Origin: Desulfobacterales bacterium
GTDB lineage: Bacteria > Desulfobacterota > Dissulfuribacteria > Dissulfuribacterales > JAMONC01
Length of the DNA stretch: 9,568 bases
Direction of reading: 5' to 3'
NCBI GenBank assembly: GCA_027066725.1
Contig: JAMONC010000223.1
Location: forward strand, 1-9,568
The notes below the pieces were generated by a model. It did not search any database, was not told where the DNA came from, and saw only the letters and a list, made by a program, of their open reading frames with translations. The translations under genes and the position numbers were made by a program. Shown here in pieces: positions 1 through 6,915 of this stretch. Position 1 is the stretch's first letter, and the number at the start of each line of letters is the position of its first letter.

Positions 1-1911
1 GTTGAGATAATGGGGATGAATGCTAGGGCTGGCCGGTTGGTTGTAAGACTTCATACTGGAGATCCCTCACTTTATAGTGCAATACAAGAACAGATTTTTG
101 AATTAGAAAGACAAGGCATAAATTGTATTGTAGTGCCTGGAGTAAGTGCTGGTTTTGCTGCTTCTGCTCGTCTTGGTCTTGAACTTACTATCCCAGGTAT
201 TTCTCAGACAGTTATTATCTCTAGAATATCAGGTAGAACAAAAGTCCCAGAAGAACAAAAATTAAATATCCTTGCTAAGACTAAATCAACATTACTTCTT
301 TACTTAAGTATTTCCCATATAAAGAAGGTTGTAAAAGAGCTTTTAGATGGAGGGCTACATGAAAATACCCCTGTTGTTGTTGCAGAGAAGGTGACATGGC
401 CGGAAGAAAGAATAATATTTGGCACTCTAAAAGATATATCCAAAAAGGTTGAAGATGCTGGTATAAAAAAGACCGCTATAGTTATGGTAGGAGAGGTGCT
501 ACGTGCATATAAAAAGGGGGATTTTGAACGTTCAAGACTTTATAGTGCAGAATTTTCACATGGGTATAGAAAGGCATTAATAGAAGATAAAGATAGGAGC
601 GTAGAGTCTGTCGGATTAAAAAAAGAGAGTACGCGTAGTTATTATGATATAGAAAGTGAAAATTTACATACAACTAGTAAAGAAGAGACAAAAAGAGAAA
701 AGATAAGATCAAGGGAAGAGGTAAAGACAAATCCAAAACAAAGAGGAGATCGAAGAGATTTAAAAAATAAAGATTATGAAAGATATATAGAGCAACATAT
801 TATAGAACAAAAGCCTGCTAATAAAATTTATATATCTGGTTCTTATATACATGCTAGAGATTATAATTTAAAGGGTCAAAAACTTTCAAAAGGATCTGAT
901 ATAGCTAAATTATTTCCTCATTCTATTATTATCTTTTATGTAACTCGTAATGGTAGATATTTAGCTGAAAGGCTAAGTGCTTTTTTCCCTGGAGCAAAGA
1001 TACTCCCTTATTCTTCTATTAAAAAACATGATCTTCTTAAAAAATACTGGCAAAAGGGTAGGGGGCTTATTTTTATAATGGCAACGGGGATTGTAGTAAG
1101 AACTATTGCCCCTCATCTAAAAGAGAAGGCTTCTGATCCTGCTATAGTAGTTATGGATGAGAGTGGTAATAGCGTCATATCTCTTGTTTCTGGACACCTT
1201 GGTGGTGCAAATAGACTTGCATCTTATATAAGTAAAATGATTGGAGCAAAACCTATTATAACTACTGCATCAGATAATTTAGGACTGGTTCCATTTGATA
1301 TATGGGTCTTTGAAAAGGGTTTAATACCTGAGTCTAAAGATTCTTTAAAAAGAGCTCAATCTAAGTTAGTTGATACAGGTATTTTAAAGATATTTACTGA
1401 TATATTGGTTTCTGATTGGCCAAAAGGATTAATGGAAACAAAAGATATAAATAAGGCGGATGTTATTATAAGTTATAAATTATATACAGAATCAAAGCCT
1501 ATTCTTAGACTTTTTCCTAAAGTTCTTTGCTTAGGAGTTGGCTGTAACAGAGGTATAAAGTCCAACATATTGATAGAAAAAGCTATTACATTTTTAAAAG
1601 AACATAAGCTTTCTTTATATTCACTTTCTTCTATAGCAACTATTGATATAAAAAAGGATGAAAAAGCTATTATAGAGCTAGCAGAGTACTTGGGAGTTCC
1701 TTTAAAGTTTTTTAATGCATCAGAGCTAGATAAGATACCTGTAACATCTGGGTCTGATATAGTTCTTAAAGCTGTAGGAACAAAAGCAGTGGCTGAACCC
1801 GCTGCAATTTTAGCTGCTAAAGATGAAGGTTATAATGCAGAGCTTATAATTCCAAAAGAGAAAAGGGGTGAAGTAACATTTGCAATAACAAAGAAGGACT
1901 TGATATTGTAG
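1..1911 (+). CDS. cbiFG: CbiF-CbiG fusion: cobalt-precorrin-4 C11-methyltransferase / cobalt-precorrin-5A hydrolase (5' end outside window)
   Basis: Two enzymes of anaerobic cobalamin synthesis lie in one frame, numbered here from the first visible codon. Residues 1-192 are the CbiF methyltransferase: GDPSLYSA (20-27) in the SAM fold, then VPGVSAG, SQTVIISR, TWPEE and the CbiF-type end SRLYSAEFSHGYRKA. Compared with Salmonella CbiF (about 257 residues), roughly the first 70 are missing. The frame is open to base 1, so the ATG at base 10 is internal. Residues 193 to about 300 form a highly charged, Lys/Glu/Arg-rich linker matching neither enzyme. Residues about 306-636 are CbiG: an N domain beginning near FYVTRNGRYLAERL, the conserved block MATGIVVRTIAPHL (360 on), SGHLGGANRLA (near 397), and a C domain with LGVGCNRG (511-518). 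CbiF adds the C11 methyl of cobalt-precorrin-4. CbiG opens the ring-A lactone of cobalt-precorrin-5A and releases acetaldehyde. Both are expected in the cytoplasm. No stop or plausible internal start separates the halves, so a true fusion is inferred. Confidence 0.93.
   Translation, partial: VEIMGMNARAGRLVVRLHTGDPSLYSAIQEQIFELERQGINCIVVPGVSAGFAASARLGLELTIPGISQTVIISRISGRTKVPEEQKLNILAKTKSTLLLYLSISHIKKVVKELLDGGLHENTPVVVAEKVTWPEERIIFGTLKDISKKVEDAGIKKTAIVMVGEVLRAYKKGDFERSRLYSAEFSHGYRKALIEDKDRSVESVGLKKESTRSYYDIESENLHTTSKEETKREKIRSREEVKTNPKQRGDRRDLKNKDYERYIEQHIIEQKPANKIYISGSYIHARDYNLKGQKLSKGSDIAKLFPHSIIIFYVTRNGRYLAERLSAFFPGAKILPYSSIKKHDLLKKYWQKGRGLIFIMATGIVVRTIAPHLKEKASDPAIVVMDESGNSVISLVSGHLGGANRLASYISKMIGAKPIITTASDNLGLVPFDIWVFEKGLIPESKDSLKRAQSKLVDTGILKIFTDILVSDWPKGLMETKDINKADVIISYKLYTESKPILRLFPKVLCLGVGCNRGIKSNILIEKAITFLKEHKLSLYSLSSIATIDIKKDEKAIIELAEYLGVPLKFFNASELDKIPVTSGSDIVLKAVGTKAVAEPAAILAAKDEGYNAELIIPKEKRGEVTFAITKKDLIL
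1891..1898 (+). promoter_or_regulatory. Probable ribosome binding site for cbiH, inside the end of cbiFG
   Basis: AAGAAGGA matches the anti-Shine-Dalgarno sequence over AAGGA. It lies 6 bases before an ATT codon in the cbiH frame (1905). The position supports initiation at that rare codon because no ATG, GTG or TTG is available in frame between the upstream stop (TGA 1869-1871) and the conserved start of the protein. The same bases also overlap a possible A_AAG slippery site (1890-1893), so the role is uncertain. Confidence 0.45.
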
Positions 1912-2639
1912 GAATTGGACCAGGTAGCATTGATTATATTACAGATGCAGCTAAAGAAGCTATAGATAAAGCAGAGGTTTTAGTTGGATATACTACCTAT
2001 TTAGATTTAATAAAGCCTCTTATAAAAGACAAACATCAAATTTTTAGCTCAGGTATGCGCCAAGAGAAAAAGCGATGTGAATATGCTATTAAGGAGGCTT
2101 TTAAAGGTAAGAGGGTTGCTCTTATTTGTAGTGGTGATCCAGGTATTTATGCACTTTCAAGTCTTGTATTTGAACTTTTAAGATCTATAAAAGATGGAGA
2201 CAAATTAAAGGTAACGGTCATAAGTGGTATTACTTCACTTACTTCATGTGCAGCACTATTAGGTGCTCCTATTGGACATGATTTTGCAGTAATTAGTTTA
2301 AGTGATATTTTAACTCCTTGGCATGTTATAGAAAAACGTGTTGATGCTGCTTCAAGAGCAGATTTTGTCATAGCTTTTTACAACCCTAGAAGTAAAAGGC
2401 GTGTTAGTCAATTGGAAAAGGCTATTTTTATAGTAAGAAGATATAGGAATGGATTTACTCCAGTTGGGATAGTAAAAAGGGCTATGAGAGAAGGGCAAAA
2501 AGTGGTAATAACCAACCTTGAAAAAGTGCTTGATTGTCAAGAGATAGATATGCAGACTACGATAATTATAGGAAACAACTCTAGTTATATATGGAATAAC
2601 AAAATTATTACACCTAGAGGTTATAATATTGAGAGATAA
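1905..2639 (+). CDS. cbiH: Cobalt-precorrin-3 (precorrin-3B) C17-methyltransferase CbiH, probable ATT start
   Basis: This enzyme methylates C17 of the tetrapyrrole with SAM and contracts the ring in anaerobic cobalamin synthesis, the step before CbiF and CbiG. From ATT 1905 the product is 244 residues, close to Salmonella CbiH (241). It opens with VGIGPGSIDYIT, the SAM-fold glycine loop, then GYTTYLDLI, SSGMRQEKKRC, CSGDPGIYALSS, SGITSLTSCAALLGAPIGHDF, ISLSDILTPW, IAFYNPRSK and the C-terminal ITPRGYNIER. All are family hallmarks. The first ATG in frame (2055) would remove the glycine loop and 50 residues, so it is rejected as the start. The frame overlaps the cbiFG stop by 7 bases and lies -1 to it. 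Either ATT is used, helped by AAGAAGGA and coupling to cbiFG, or a -1 shift makes one CbiF-G-H chain, or one base has been lost. The family assignment is very sure; the start is not. Confidence 0.9.
   Translation: MVGIGPGSIDYITDAAKEAIDKAEVLVGYTTYLDLIKPLIKDKHQIFSSGMRQEKKRCEYAIKEAFKGKRVALICSGDPGIYALSSLVFELLRSIKDGDKLKVTVISGITSLTSCAALLGAPIGHDFAVISLSDILTPWHVIEKRVDAASRADFVIAFYNPRSKRRVSQLEKAIFIVRRYRNGFTPVGIVKRAMREGQKVVITNLEKVLDCQEIDMQTTIIIGNNSSYIWNNKIITPRGYNIER
2616..2620 (+). promoter_or_regulatory. Ribosome binding site supporting the TTG start of the adaptor gene
   Basis: AGAGG lies 8 bases before TTG 2629, inside the last codons of cbiH. It decides in favour of this TTG: no ATG occurs in the adaptor frame until well inside the conserved lipoyl-like domain, and starting here gives a complete signal peptide. 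Confidence 0.55.
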
Positions 2640-3531
2640 GTTTTTAGTATTTTTTATATTTATAATTTTATTTTTTTCTTTTATAGAAGCAGCTTTGTCT
2701 AAAACTACTATCAAGTTCGAGCTATCTGATAATAGTGGCCAAATCAACCCTACTAATACAATAGTTGTCTCTGGAAGTTATCAACCATATCATAGTATTA
2801 CTTTAAGTACTGAAGTAACTGGTAAAATTGTTAAAATGAACATTGATGAAGGAGAGATTGTACCCAAAGGAAGAACTTATTGGTATATAGACTGTGTTAG
2901 TTTGAAAGATCAAGTAGAGCAGATAAAAGATAGCCTTTGTTTGCTTAAAAAAGAACATAAAATTTTACTAGATATTCTAAATCTTAGGGAAAAAACATTG
3001 AATAGATACAAGATCTTATATGAAAGACGTAGAATTCCAGAACAAACGTTAAATAATATTCAATTGGAATATTTAGCTAGTTTAAATGCTGTAATTGCTA
3101 ATGAACAACAACAACATCAATTAATACTAAGTCTTATCAAGTTAAAAGATAATATCAAAAAAAGTGGCCCTATCTTAAACAGGTCTTACTATGTATCACA
3201 GTTATATCACTTTACTAATGAGTATGTTAATGTCGGTGAACCTATAGCAAAGTTACTTGATATATCTAAAGCTAGGGTAAAACTTATTTTATCTCCGAGT
3301 AGTTTTATAAAACTTAGAAATTGGATTAAAGATAAAGTGCATTTAGTTTGCTTTATAAAAAAAGATCAGGGTTCTAGGTGGATAAGAATTAAAAAATTTC
3401 ACTTTGAGCGGGTTAAGATAGATCCTGCAAATGGCTATCTATATAGTTATAGCGCAGATATAGTTTTTAAACCCATTCCTAATTTTCTTTGGGGACAGGT
3501 GATTAAGGTACGTTTGGTTTATAATCCATGA
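2629..3531 (+). CDS. Periplasmic adaptor (membrane fusion protein) of an RND efflux pump
   Basis: This HlyD/AcrA-type adaptor would bridge the inner-membrane pump encoded next door and an outer-membrane channel. Residues 1-24 look like a signal peptide: R and K near the N-terminus, a Phe/Ile-rich core, and AALS before the likely cut. No lipobox cysteine is seen, so it may not be a lipoprotein like AcrA. Residues about 56-88 form the first half of a lipoyl-like domain (STEVTGKIVKMNIDEGEIV). Residues about 90-178 form a helical hairpin rich in Leu, Lys and Glu. The second lipoyl half follows around 195-211 (NEYVNVGEPIAKLLD), and a beta-barrel occupies about 212-298. At 300 residues it is shorter than the usual 370-400, with a short hairpin and little or no membrane-proximal domain. 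It starts with TTG, overlaps cbiH by 11 bases and ends in an ATGA overlap with the permease gene. Substrate unknown. Confidence 0.8.
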   Translation: MRDKFLVFFIFIILFFSFIEAALSKTTIKFELSDNSGQINPTNTIVVSGSYQPYHSITLSTEVTGKIVKMNIDEGEIVPKGRTYWYIDCVSLKDQVEQIKDSLCLLKKEHKILLDILNLREKTLNRYKILYERRRIPEQTLNNIQLEYLASLNAVIANEQQQHQLILSLIKLKDNIKKSGPILNRSYYVSQLYHFTNEYVNVGEPIAKLLDISKARVKLILSPSSFIKLRNWIKDKVHLVCFIKKDQGSRWIRIKKFHFERVKIDPANGYLYSYSADIVFKPIPNFLWGQVIKVRLVYNP

Positions 3532-6500
3532 GAAGATCTATTGGAAGTTCTCTGGCTGAAGCCTGGGTATCTTTTTCTGTAAAAAGAAAGCCGTTTATAC
3601 ACACGGTTACCATATTTTGTATAATATTAGGTATTCTTTCTTATTTAAAACTTCCCCAAGAGATATTTCCCGCTATCCCTAAACATAAGATAGTTATAAC
3701 TGCAGCTTATCCTGGTACATCTGCGGAAACCTTTGATGATATCATCACAACTCGTATAGAAGATGCAGTTAGAGGACTAGATGGTGTAACTAAGATTGAA
3801 TCTCTTACAAGAGATGGTTCATGTGTAGTTACTCTTACTGTGGATCCAAAGGCTGATATAGATAACCTTTTATTTCAAGTAAGGGATGCCATAGATAGGA
3901 TACGTTCTGATTTCCCTTATGATATGACATCTCCTTCTGTGTCAAGGGTTATACTAAAGATGCCTCTTCTCACACTCTCTATAAGTGGTGGATCGCAGTG
4001 GAGGCTACAGAAGGTAGCCCAAGAGATACAACGACAGATACAAAGTATAAGGCATATATCTTCTGCAATAATAAATGGAAAGGCAGATCCTGAGTTTCAT
4101 ATCTACCTAGATGAAGACAAATTAAATGCAGCAGGTATCTCTCCAATTCAGGTAGTAGATTCTATCAAATCTCTTGTAAATAATAGGCCTCTTGGTGAAA
4201 TAAAAAAGTGGGGTAATCATTTATTTATTACAACCCATGGAGGACCTCATAATATAGAGCAATGGAAACATATAATCTTACATATAAATGGTAAAAAAAT
4301 ATATTTATCTCGCATTGCAAAGATTAAAGAACAACTTTCAGAACGTGAAACTTTATCTCATTTTAATGGCAAGAGGAATATATCTATAACTGTATTTAAG
4401 ACAGCAGAAGGCTCTTCTATAGATCTATCTAAAAAGATAAGGTCTCTTATTCCAAAATGGGAAAAGAAATATAAGGGGTTACATTTTGAAGTATTTAGTG
4501 ACTTATCTACTTATATAAAAAATAGACTATTAACAGTTAAGTCCTCAGCAATTGTTGGAATTATACTAGTTACACTATGTCTATACTTGTTTATGAATGC
4601 AAGGGTAGCTCTTGTTGTAGTAATGGGGCTTCCGACTACTTTTTTGCTCTCATTTGTCTATCTTGCTGCTCGCGGTGAAACCATAAATATGATTTCTCTT
4701 TTTTCATTTTTGATGGCTCTTGGTATGGCGGTAGATGATGCAATTGTAATTGGAGAAAATATTTATAGACATATGGAAGAAGGGGAAGATAGGGTAAGTG
4801 CTGCTATAAATGGTACTTCAGAAGTATTTTGGCCTGTTGCATCTTCTACCTTTACTACTATTGCCGCTTTTATACCTCTTTTGATGATTAGAGGGGAGAT
4901 GGGGCAATTTTTGTCTATTATTCCTATTTTTGTAAGTACAGTTCTTTTATGTTCTCTTCTTGAAGCTACTTTTATATTACCTGTCCACTGTGTAGAGTTG
5001 TTTAGACTCAGCACTAAAAAAGCCCTAAAAAACTCATGGAAAAGATTTATAAGATTTTATGAAAAATCCCTTCTATGGTGTTTAAATCATAAGCTTTGGG
5101 TTACTTTAGGTTTTTTATCTGTTCTTATCCTTTCTATTTTTATTGCCTTAAGGGTTTTAACTTTTACTTTACTTCCAAGCTTTGATACAGATCAGATATA
5201 TGTACGTGGGAAATTAAGTGCTCAATGTGGACTTAAAGAGACTGAAAGAGTTGTTTCAAAGATAGAAAAGCGGATTATGCAGGTTGTGCCTAAGACAGAT
5301 CTTCGTTCTGTAGCTACAGATATGGGTATTAGTTTTAATGACAGAATGGAATTTGATTTTGGAACAAATCTTTTTCAAATATTTGTTAATTTAAAAAAGC
5401 CTGCACCCCAAAACTGGGTTGAACGTTGGATATATCCTATTGTAATGGTTGGTATGTATGAAACAGGCACAAGAAGACATACTTCAAGATATCTTGAGCA
5501 AAAGATTAGAGACGCTTTAAAAAATTTACAATTTAAAGATATAAAACTTGATAAACTTGAAGTCACTAGGCCCAAAGCTGGTATTGTAAGGGCAGATATT
5601 GATATTGGTATTGTCATGCCAGACAATAATAGGGAGTTAGGATTAAGGGCGGTTCATATACTTGAGGCGGCTTTAAAAAAGATAAAGGGTGTACATAATG
5701 TTTCAGATGATTATAGTCCAGGTAAAACAGAATATGAATTAAAGATTAATAAATTAGGAAGAGAACTTGGTTTTACAGAAAGATATATTGCTTCTATATT
5801 GAGTGTTTATTATTTAAATCCAGAACTTACTCGTATAATGAAGGGATTAAAAGACGATAAAGTTGTACGAACCTATATATTAGATAAAAATAATTTAAAT
5901 GTATTTAAACATTTAAGAGTTCTTGTACCAAATACAAACAAACTTATTTATTTAAAAGAAATAGTGAATATAAAAAAGATCGTAGGCCGTTCTAGAATAT
6001 GGAAAGAAAATGGTTTAAGAGAGGTAAGGGTTACAGGTTCTATTGATAAGTTTGTCACTACAAGTGAACAAGTAATGAATAAAATACAACCTATTTTAAA
6101 TAAGATAAAAAAGATGGGTATAACTATAAATATAGCTGGAGAGAGAAAGGTTGCTCAAGATACCCTTATCGATCTTGCTAGGGCTGCAGTTATTGCATGT
6201 CTCGGTATATTTATTGTTTTGTTATTGTTATTTAATTCATGGACTGAGAGTTTAGTGGTACTTATTGCAGTACCATTTTCTTTTATAGGGGTTGCTCTTG
6301 GGCATTTGGTCATGGGACTTCATCTTACAATTCCTTCTCTTTTAGGTTTTGTTGGTCTTGCAGGTGTAGCAGTTAATGATGCCATAATTATGGTTGATTT
6401 TATTAAAAGGCATAGAGAAGAGACTAAAAATCTTTGTGAGAATAATTTTTATCAGATGGTTATAAAGGCAGCAGGGCAACGGTTAAGACCTATTATGCTT

Positions 6501-6689
6501 ACTTCAATTACTACTATATTAAGTCTTGCTCCATTAATCTTTTTTGCTACAGGGCAGGCTAAAATACTTTCTCCTATGGCAAATGCATTTGGTTTTGGAT
6601 TAGCAATAGCTACTATTGTTAATTTGTATTTAATACCTGTATTTTATACGGGAGTCATATTTAGAAGATTTAAAAAGGATATCACTTAA
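3528..6689 (+). CDS. RND-family efflux transporter permease (AcrB-like)
   Basis: This inner-membrane proton-driven exporter is 1053 residues, the usual RND length. TM1 is about residues 22-42, followed by the porter signature AAYPGTSAETFDD. TM2-TM6 span about 338-485, TM7 about 520-543, and TM8-TM12 about 887-1045. A large periplasmic porter domain follows TM1 and another follows TM7, as in AcrB. TM4 carries VDDAIVIGEN with Asp403-Asp404, matching the AcrB proton-relay pair Asp407/Asp408. In TM10 the AcrB Lys940-Asn941 position reads Asn950-Asp951 (VNDAIIMVDF), so the relay lysine is absent, a variant found in some RND subgroups. It does not resemble the heavy-metal CusA/CzcA type, which has a single TM4 Asp. 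Translation is probably coupled to the adaptor by the ATGA overlap (3528-3531), since no good ribosome binding site precedes the ATG at a normal distance. No TolC-type partner is in view. The exported substrate cannot be read from sequence. Confidence 0.93.
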   Translation: MRRSIGSSLAEAWVSFSVKRKPFIHTVTIFCIILGILSYLKLPQEIFPAIPKHKIVITAAYPGTSAETFDDIITTRIEDAVRGLDGVTKIESLTRDGSCVVTLTVDPKADIDNLLFQVRDAIDRIRSDFPYDMTSPSVSRVILKMPLLTLSISGGSQWRLQKVAQEIQRQIQSIRHISSAIINGKADPEFHIYLDEDKLNAAGISPIQVVDSIKSLVNNRPLGEIKKWGNHLFITTHGGPHNIEQWKHIILHINGKKIYLSRIAKIKEQLSERETLSHFNGKRNISITVFKTAEGSSIDLSKKIRSLIPKWEKKYKGLHFEVFSDLSTYIKNRLLTVKSSAIVGIILVTLCLYLFMNARVALVVVMGLPTTFLLSFVYLAARGETINMISLFSFLMALGMAVDDAIVIGENIYRHMEEGEDRVSAAINGTSEVFWPVASSTFTTIAAFIPLLMIRGEMGQFLSIIPIFVSTVLLCSLLEATFILPVHCVELFRLSTKKALKNSWKRFIRFYEKSLLWCLNHKLWVTLGFLSVLILSIFIALRVLTFTLLPSFDTDQIYVRGKLSAQCGLKETERVVSKIEKRIMQVVPKTDLRSVATDMGISFNDRMEFDFGTNLFQIFVNLKKPAPQNWVERWIYPIVMVGMYETGTRRHTSRYLEQKIRDALKNLQFKDIKLDKLEVTRPKAGIVRADIDIGIVMPDNNRELGLRAVHILEAALKKIKGVHNVSDDYSPGKTEYELKINKLGRELGFTERYIASILSVYYLNPELTRIMKGLKDDKVVRTYILDKNNLNVFKHLRVLVPNTNKLIYLKEIVNIKKIVGRSRIWKENGLREVRVTGSIDKFVTTSEQVMNKIQPILNKIKKMGITINIAGERKVAQDTLIDLARAAVIACLGIFIVLLLLFNSWTESLVVLIAVPFSFIGVALGHLVMGLHLTIPSLLGFVGLAGVAVNDAIIMVDFIKRHREETKNLCENNFYQMVIKAAGQRLRPIMLTSITTILSLAPLIFFATGQAKILSPMANAFGFGLAIATIVNLYLIPVFYTGVIFRRFKKDIT

Positions 6690-6699
6690 GGTTATCGTT

Positions 6700-6915
6700 A
6701 TGGAAGATATTAATAAGAAAGATAAAGAAAAAAGTAAAAAAAAGAGGAAAAAGAAAAAATATATATGCCATGTATGTGGTAGAGAGCTTCCTTTTTGTTG
6801 GAGCTGTCCTTGCGGATTTCAAATATGTGATGATTGTCTAAAAGAAAATATGTGGGGTATGAGTAATGGAGTTATATGGATTTGTCCAGATTGTGGACGT
6901 ATTAGGAGTTTTTAA
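6700..6915 (+). CDS. Small cysteine-rich, probable zinc-binding protein with a poly-lysine N-terminus (unknown function)
   Basis: This 71-residue protein lies 10 bases after the permease stop. Its ribosome binding site (TAAGG, 6687-6691, spacer 8) overlaps that stop codon, so it is probably the last gene of the same transcript. Residues 1-20 are almost all Lys, Glu, Asp and Arg, with KSKKKRKKKK at 11-20. Residues 21-71 hold nine cysteines (23, 26, 33, 36, 38, 43, 46, 62, 65) arranged as CHVCG, CWSCPC, CDDC and CPDCG. This spacing can bind two zinc ions in a zinc-ribbon or RING-like fold. A conserved-looking aromatic core (KENMWGMSNGVIWICPDCG) lies between the last pairs. There is no signal peptide or membrane segment, so it is presumably cytoplasmic. 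The basic tail could favour nucleic acid or ribosome binding, but that is inference. I do not recognise a named family. The last 14 bases overlap the end of the opposing trmH gene. Confidence 0.8.
   Translation: MEDINKKDKEKSKKKRKKKKYICHVCGRELPFCWSCPCGFQICDDCLKENMWGMSNGVIWICPDCGRIRSF

Noticed and set aside
482..673. Minus-strand open frame opposite cbiF
   Set aside because: It lies wholly inside the well-supported cbiFG coding region, with low-complexity Tyr/Leu/Phe content and no recognisable motif.
2055..2639. cbiH starting at ATG 2055
   Set aside because: It would remove the VGIGPGS SAM-binding loop and the GYTTYLDLI motif, both encoded intact in the same frame upstream.
2147..2747. Two minus-strand open frames opposite cbiH and the adaptor start
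   Set aside because: Both are antisense to conserved coding sequence and show no family features; they are chance frames in AT-rich DNA.
4763..5626. Minus-strand open frames inside the permease gene
   Set aside because: They are antisense to transmembrane and porter segments with clear RND signatures and have no independent support.
3528..6689. Permease as a cobalt or heavy-metal exporter, suggested by its cobalamin neighbours
   Set aside because: TM4 carries the Asp-Asp pair of drug-type pumps rather than the CusA/CzcA pattern, and gene proximity alone is not evidence of substrate.
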